Below the pieces are notes generated by a model that was not told where the DNA came from, ran no database searches, and was given only the letters and a program-made list of their open reading frames with translations. DNA of 64,000 bases. Source: JAANXG01 sp034520625. Lineage in GTDB: Bacteria > Pseudomonadota > Gammaproteobacteria > Arenicellales > JAANXG01. The stretch is taken from positions 170,933 through 234,932 of the forward strand of contig JAXHNI010000013.1 in the NCBI GenBank assembly GCA_034520625.1, in the 5' to 3' direction. Positions 60,109-64,000 of this stretch are shown one piece after another; the first letter of the stretch is position 1; each line of letters starts with the position of its first letter. Both the position numbers and the translations under genes were made by a program.

Positions 60109-62631
60109 TCAACCTCTCGGGTTTCTCTGCAACAGGTCCGATAACCTGCTGACGAGCCGCTGTACGGTCTCCGGGTCGGGGATGGGAACCTTAACGTAGG
60201 TCTGCCCGTTGTCGGAGTCGGTCTCGATGGGCGCCGCGACATCGCTGGATTTACCGGAGTCGCCGTTGTGGGGGGTGGACAGAGTCTCGATCAGCTTCAG
60301 CCCGGCATCGAGCAGCCCGGCCCATGCGTCGTTGACGGCTTTTTCATTTTTCGGTCCGGATACCGGCGACGGCCCGATATCGGCCCGCTTTGACGCCATC
60401 GGCGATTGTGGGCGCTGGCATGTGTCGGTAACGGTTTCCTGGCCGCGGGGTGCGTTGCTTCCCGCCGGTTCGCCGGTTTCAGTTGCCGGGTCGCCTGCCT
60501 TGACACCACCGGCGGCCGCCTCGACGCTCTTCATGAACTTGTCCAGACGTGTGCCGCTCAAGAATATTTCCTTGTCTCCGTCGTCCAGCACCCCCGAGAA
60601 CAAGGACTTCTTAAAGGCCAGCGTGGACAACATATTTTCCTCGATCGTCGCTTCGGCCACGAAATTCACCACCTGAACGCCCCGCGCCTGACCCATCCGA
60701 TGCACGCGGCCGATGCGCTGCTCGAGCACCGCCGGGTTCCAGGGCTGGTCCATGTTCACCACCACCGAGGCGGCGTGCTGCAGATTCAGGCCGGTGCCGC
60801 CGGCGTCGGTGGACAGAAACACACGGCAGTCCGCATCGTCGTTAAAGCGCTCGACCAGCCCGCCGCGCTTGGCGCCGGGCACGCCGCCGTGAAACAGTAC
60901 ATAGCCCCATCCCTTCGCCTCGAGCCGGCGAATGATCAGCTCGTGCGTGCCCACCCATTGACTGAACACGACTGCCTTGGCGCCGGGATCCTCGAACAGC
61001 TCGCCGAGCAGCGTCACAAGCTCATCGGTCTTGGCGCCATGGTCCGTGGTTTTATCGAGCAGATAGGTGCTGTTGCAGGCCATACGCATGTTCTGCAGGG
61101 CGCAGGTCAACACCCGTTGATCGATATCGGACAGATAGCCCGTCTTACGCCAACGCCTGACGATGCGCGCCACGGTGTCGGCGTTCTCCTCGTGGTGCGC
61201 CTGCTGCTCCGCCGTCATGGGCACAAAAATGGTGTTGTCGATCCGCTTCGGGAGCTGGCGCAGCACTTCGGCCTTGCGGCGCCGGATGAGGATCGGCGCC
61301 AGGGTTTTGCCGATGCGGTCCAGATCCCGATAGCCGACCACCCGGCCTGTTTCGTTGCGCATCTGATGATCGTGCAGCAGCCGCCAGGTCGGGCCGAGCC
61401 GGTGCTGATCGACGAACTGCACGATCGAGACCAGCTCTTCCAGGCGATTTTCCAGCGGCGTGCCGGTCAGCACGATGGCGTATGGGCTCTCGACGCGCTT
61501 CAACGCCCGCGCCGCGATGGTGTTCCAATTTTTGATGCGCTGGGCCTCGTCCACCACCACGACATCGGGTTGCCATCTTTGGATGGAGTCGAGATCCCGG
61601 CGCAGGGTCTCGTAGTTGGTGATCTTGCAGAACGCTTCCTCCCGATACTGCGCTTGGCGCGCCGCGCGCGGTCCGTTGATGACTTGCGCATCGCGGTCGG
61701 CAAACCGCGCGATCTCCTGCTGCCACTGGTGCTTGAGGGAGACGGGGCAGACGACCAGCAGGCGCTCGGCACCGAAGTGCCGGACGAGCAGCTCGGTCGC
61801 GGCGATGGCTTGAATGGTCTTACCGAGCCCCATGTCATCACCGATCAGCGCGCGCCCCGCCCGCACGGCAAACAGGGCGCCTTCACACTGATACGGATAC
61901 AGTGGCGTATTCAACAGATTCTTCAACGCCTGGCTGTCCGCCCCTTCCGGATAGGCGTCATCGAGCAGCCGGGCCCGGTGCTCGGCGTCGCGGGCTCGCG
62001 CGATAAAATCGAGCGCATCGTCGTAGCAGCGCACCTCGTGGCCGGTCTTGCGGGCCCGCGTTAGGAAGTTGTCGAGTCGGCCGAACTTGTTGGCCGGCAA
62101 CCGCCAATCGTGCCGGGTGTCGAAAAGCTGCGCGGCGTTGCGCTCTGTCTGGGGTGGACACTCGCTGCCCTGGCGAAAGTGCACGCTGCGTTCGCTGCCG
62201 TAGCGGAGATACACTTCGCTGTAAGGCGGCGTAAAACCGGCCTGCAGCGCCTTCTTGCCGCCGCGCTTGCGTTCCAGACGACCTAGCGTGAACTCAATAT
62301 GCTTGCAGGTGCCGAGCTCGTTGGTGGCGAAGTCGGGACAGGAGCAGAAGTTGTCACCGGGCCGGGTGCCGCGGATCGCGACGCGGTATGTCGTCTCCTG
62401 CTCCGGGTTGGTCACCGAGAACTCGGAGAACACCGGCTCATCGCCCAGGTTCCGGAGAATGTAGGCCTGCTCGCGGCCGTACTGGCGACGCAGCCCCGTC
62501 TGCCAAGACTCGGCAGTCAGATCATCGGGACGTCGCGAGGGCGACAGCTTCTTCCCGCGTTTCTTTTTACCGCGCTTCTTGGAAACTTTTTTGCGACGGC
62601 TCGGGGCGGATTTTTGCTTCTTCGCTGCCAT
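60109..62631 (-). CDS. SWIM-SNF2 helicase-like ATPase
   Basis: The 840-residue protein has a Lys/Arg-rich tail (KKVSKKRGKKKRGKK), a SWIM zinc finger (CSCPDFATNELGTCKH, about 96-111) and a SNF2-type ATPase core with Walker A GDDMGLGKT (264-272), a DEAQ box in VVVVDEAQRIKNW, motif III-like VLTGTPLENRLEEL and the C-terminal lobe VFLSTDAGGTGLNLQHAASV with QRIGRVHRMGQ. Such proteins move along double-stranded DNA. SNF2 helicases occur alone and in defence islands; no partner nuclease or methylase is beside this one. I start at the ATG at 62629-62631 (MAAKKQ); the frame is open 27 codons further but without a binding site. The C-terminal ~170 residues look low in structure. Confidence 0.87.
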   Translation of the reverse strand: MAAKKQKSAPSRRKKVSKKRGKKKRGKKLSPSRRPDDLTAESWQTGLRRQYGREQAYILRNLGDEPVFSEFSVTNPEQETTYRVAIRGTRPGDNFCSCPDFATNELGTCKHIEFTLGRLERKRGGKKALQAGFTPPYSEVYLRYGSERSVHFRQGSECPPQTERNAAQLFDTRHDWRLPANKFGRLDNFLTRARKTGHEVRCYDDALDFIARARDAEHRARLLDDAYPEGADSQALKNLLNTPLYPYQCEGALFAVRAGRALIGDDMGLGKTIQAIAATELLVRHFGAERLLVVCPVSLKHQWQQEIARFADRDAQVINGPRAARQAQYREEAFCKITNYETLRRDLDSIQRWQPDVVVVDEAQRIKNWNTIAARALKRVESPYAIVLTGTPLENRLEELVSIVQFVDQHRLGPTWRLLHDHQMRNETGRVVGYRDLDRIGKTLAPILIRRRKAEVLRQLPKRIDNTIFVPMTAEQQAHHEENADTVARIVRRWRKTGYLSDIDQRVLTCALQNMRMACNSTYLLDKTTDHGAKTDELVTLLGELFEDPGAKAVVFSQWVGTHELIIRRLEAKGWGYVLFHGGVPGAKRGGLVERFNDDADCRVFLSTDAGGTGLNLQHAASVVVNMDQPWNPAVLEQRIGRVHRMGQARGVQVVNFVAEATIEENMLSTLAFKKSLFSGVLDDGDKEIFLSGTRLDKFMKSVEAAAGGVKAGDPATETGEPAGSNAPRGQETVTDTCQRPQSPMASKRADIGPSPVSGPKNEKAVNDAWAGLLDAGLKLIETLSTPHNGDSGKSSDVAAPIETDSDNGQTYVKVPIPDPETVQRLVSRLSDLLQRNPRG

Positions 62632-62768
62632 ACCCGTTGAGGCTACCACATTCGGGCCGAACTTCCGCGACGATCCAAGCGAGTCAATGGAACCTGCCGA
62701 ACGGACGCACACCCTCTCTGGTCGGGACGGCCAGTATCTCTTTCATCACTGATTTTCCATGCCAATAT

Positions 62769-62796
62769 TTGACAGACGTTGCAATATTTGTACAAT
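62769..62796 (+). promoter_or_regulatory. likely sigma-70 promoter for the vapC-like gene
   Basis: TTGACA (62769-62774) and TACAAT (62791-62796) are separated by 16 bp in an AT-rich pocket. They sit immediately upstream of the vapC-like frame. The match is strong, but the predicted transcript start would fall inside the first codons, which may mean that the gene's real start was lost. Confidence 0.4.
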
Positions 62797-63184
62797 TGTA
62801 TGTCGTCTCAGTCACCAATATTTCTCTGGCGGTCGCTCTCGATGAACCGGAGAAAGCAGGGATCGTCCGGCTCACCGCCGACGTAGAAGCCGTCTCTCCC
62901 GAAATATTGCCCTATGAAATCGGCAATGCTCTGACCGCCATGATCAAAAGAAAGCAACTCACGCACGACGAAGCGCTGTCGACATACAAAGCGACAAGCC
63001 AAATTCCGGTAAGGTTGCTTCCCGTCGATATTCCCGAAGCTCTGGAATTCGCGCTGGCTTATGGTATTTATGCTTACGACGCCTATTTTCTGCAATGCGC
63101 AAGGAATTTGTCATGTCCGCTATTACGTTGGATACGCGCATGAAACAAGTTGCAAATGATCTCAATATAGATCTACTGGAGTAG
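62796..63184 (+). pseudogene. VapC-like PIN-domain toxin, broken
   Basis: The frame gives YVVSVTNISLAVALDEPEKA, then the PIN-domain features VSPEILPYEIGNALTAMIKR and GIYAYDAYFLQCARNLSCPL. In a normal PIN domain the start would read V-D-T-N with a catalytic Asp, here replaced by SVTN. After CPLL one base is missing, so LTLDTRMKQVANDLNIDLLE and a stop at 63184 are only reached in another frame. Two defects indicate an inactive toxin. The antitoxin gene follows after six bases. Confidence 0.75.
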
Positions 63185-63190
63185 CTGAAA

Positions 63191-63409
63191 TTGAAAGTAT
63201 TTACATATTCAGAAGCTCGACAAAACCTGTCGAAACTGTTGACCATCGCCCAGAAGGAAGAAGTCGAGATTCGCCGGCGAGACGGCACTACCTTTTCTCT
63301 TGTCGCGAAGCAAAAATCCAGAAAGTCGCCTTTTGACGTGCGTGGAATAAGAACCAACGCGACAACGCAGGACATATTGGACGCCGTCAAAGAATCAAGA
63401 ACGGACTAA
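63191..63409 (+). CDS. Phd/YefM-type antitoxin next to the broken vapC
   Basis: The 72-residue protein MKVFTYSEARQNLSKLLTIA and then EVEIRRRDGTTFSLVAKQKS matches short Phd/YefM-fold antitoxins. It starts at a TTG with GGAG about ten bases upstream. Its toxin partner is the broken VapC-like gene just before it. The order toxin-antitoxin is less common for this class. The gene is intact and may persist as an orphan antitoxin or repressor. Confidence 0.75.
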   Translation: MKVFTYSEARQNLSKLLTIAQKEEVEIRRRDGTTFSLVAKQKSRKSPFDVRGIRTNATTQDILDAVKESRTD

Positions 63410-63484
63410 CCTGGTATGTGACCTACATGGTCTTACCAACTGGGATCTATATTTGGGGCGTATCTAACAGCGCAGCGATTCACC

Positions 63485-63769
63485 GTGAAATACAGTGAGT
63501 CAGTCAAACCGATCAGTTACCTGGAGAGCCACACCGCCGAAGCCGTGCGCGACGTGACCGAAGGACACGGAACGATGGTGATCACGCAGGACGGCAAAGC
63601 AAAAGCCGTGCTCCAGGCGGACATAACCACCTACGAGCAGACCCAGGAGACTCTGGCCTTGCTCACGATGCTGGCGCAAAGCACGAAAAGCCTTCAGGAC
63701 GGTCGCAGCAAGCCGGCCAAGAGGGCTTTCGCCGACCTCCGCAAGCGCATCAAGACATGCTCCGAGTGA
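63485..63769 (+). CDS. Phd/YefM family antitoxin, orphan
   Basis: The 94-residue protein has the family opening VKPISYLESHTAEAVRDVTE and GTMVITQDGKAKAVLQ, then a helical C-terminal part (YEQTQETLALLTMLAQSTKS) that would wrap around a ParE/RelE toxin. The start is a GTG at 63485. A toxin gene usually follows directly, but downstream DNA shows no ParE/RelE frame and instead carries a dispersed repeat, so the toxin has been lost or never existed. Confidence 0.82.
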   Translation: MKYSESVKPISYLESHTAEAVRDVTEGHGTMVITQDGKAKAVLQADITTYEQTQETLALLTMLAQSTKSLQDGRSKPAKRAFADLRKRIKTCSE

Positions 63770-63985
63770 AGCGCTGCCGTGTCCGGATTATTGAGACCCC
63801 GAGGCAACCTCCTCCATTCCTTGCACACTCTCAACCCTGGGTGGCCTGCCTGCCCCGTCAGGCGCATGCATTCGACGTACGTATTCAGAGGCTGGTCGGC
63901 TTGGAGTACGCTCGCCCACCACGCCAGAATCCGGGACGCAGCCTAACCACCTGAAAGCGAGCCCATACATACCCGCTTTCGCTGC
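63768..63985. repeat. dispersed repeat, copy 2, interrupted
   Basis: The ends 63768-63786 and 63931-63985 match the continuous stretch 28172-28240, and about 145 bp lie between them here. No gene is visible in 63770-64000. Confidence 0.4.
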
Positions 63986-64000
63986 TGTTTCCCGGGATTT

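Overview
This window is GC-rich, densely coded DNA from a gammaproteobacterium, possibly halophilic or marine. I infer this from the gene families (PurE/PurK, LbtU-type siderophore porin, imelysins, YnfA, TolC/HlyD, LytS/LytR) and the acidic secreted proteins; I cannot name a genus. Many start codons overlap the previous stop by 1-4 bases, so most genes sit in tight operons.

Layout. 1-4.5 kb: a Kai-type operon (the end of kaiC, then kaiB) runs directly into two PAS-containing c-di-GMP enzymes, a GGDEF cyclase and a GGDEF-EAL phosphodiesterase. 4.6-6.1 kb: a YnfA membrane protein, then decayed accessory DNA (hepT fragment, a tRNA-Lys 3' half in a 220-bp repeat, an IS91-type remnant). 6.1-8.6 kb: a fused two-domain family III CoA-transferase resembling DddD. 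8.9-15.1 kb (minus): dabB-dabA-unknown-purE-purK, all start/stop overlapping, with a divergent LysR gene. 16.5-22.9 kb (minus): an iron-linked cluster of LbtU-like porin, imelysin, di-heme oxidoreductase, second imelysin and DUF1513 protein. 23.6-28.1 kb (plus): DUF2141, Tat-exported carotenoid oxygenase, DUF2269 and 2TM membrane proteins and a LytS/LytR pair. 28.2-29.4 kb: an MNT/HepT module with broken toxin.

29.4-55.1 kb (minus) is the most striking part: an operon of an outer-membrane TolC-like lipoprotein, a HlyD-like adaptor, a GAF-HlyD membrane adaptor and an M50 metalloprotease-HlyD fusion with a PqqD-like N-terminus, followed by a gene of about 19.8 kb for a surface protein of about 6,580 residues (LEPR motif, acidic linker, DUF4347, then CSPG/cadherin/VCBS-like repeats). 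There is no ABC transporter and no RTX repeat, so this looks like a type-1-like export system that has replaced its ATPase with a membrane protease. The repeat part contains a cluster of single-base indels, probably sequence errors.

55.2-64 kb: a 24-residue membrane peptide, a MITE abutting a broken IS1380-family element, a dienelactone hydrolase, a second tRNA-half repeat, and a defence/toxin-antitoxin patch (TumA/TumE-like pair, SWIM-SNF2 helicase, broken VapC with intact antitoxin, orphan Phd/YefM antitoxin). No complete tRNA, rRNA or CRISPR array was seen.
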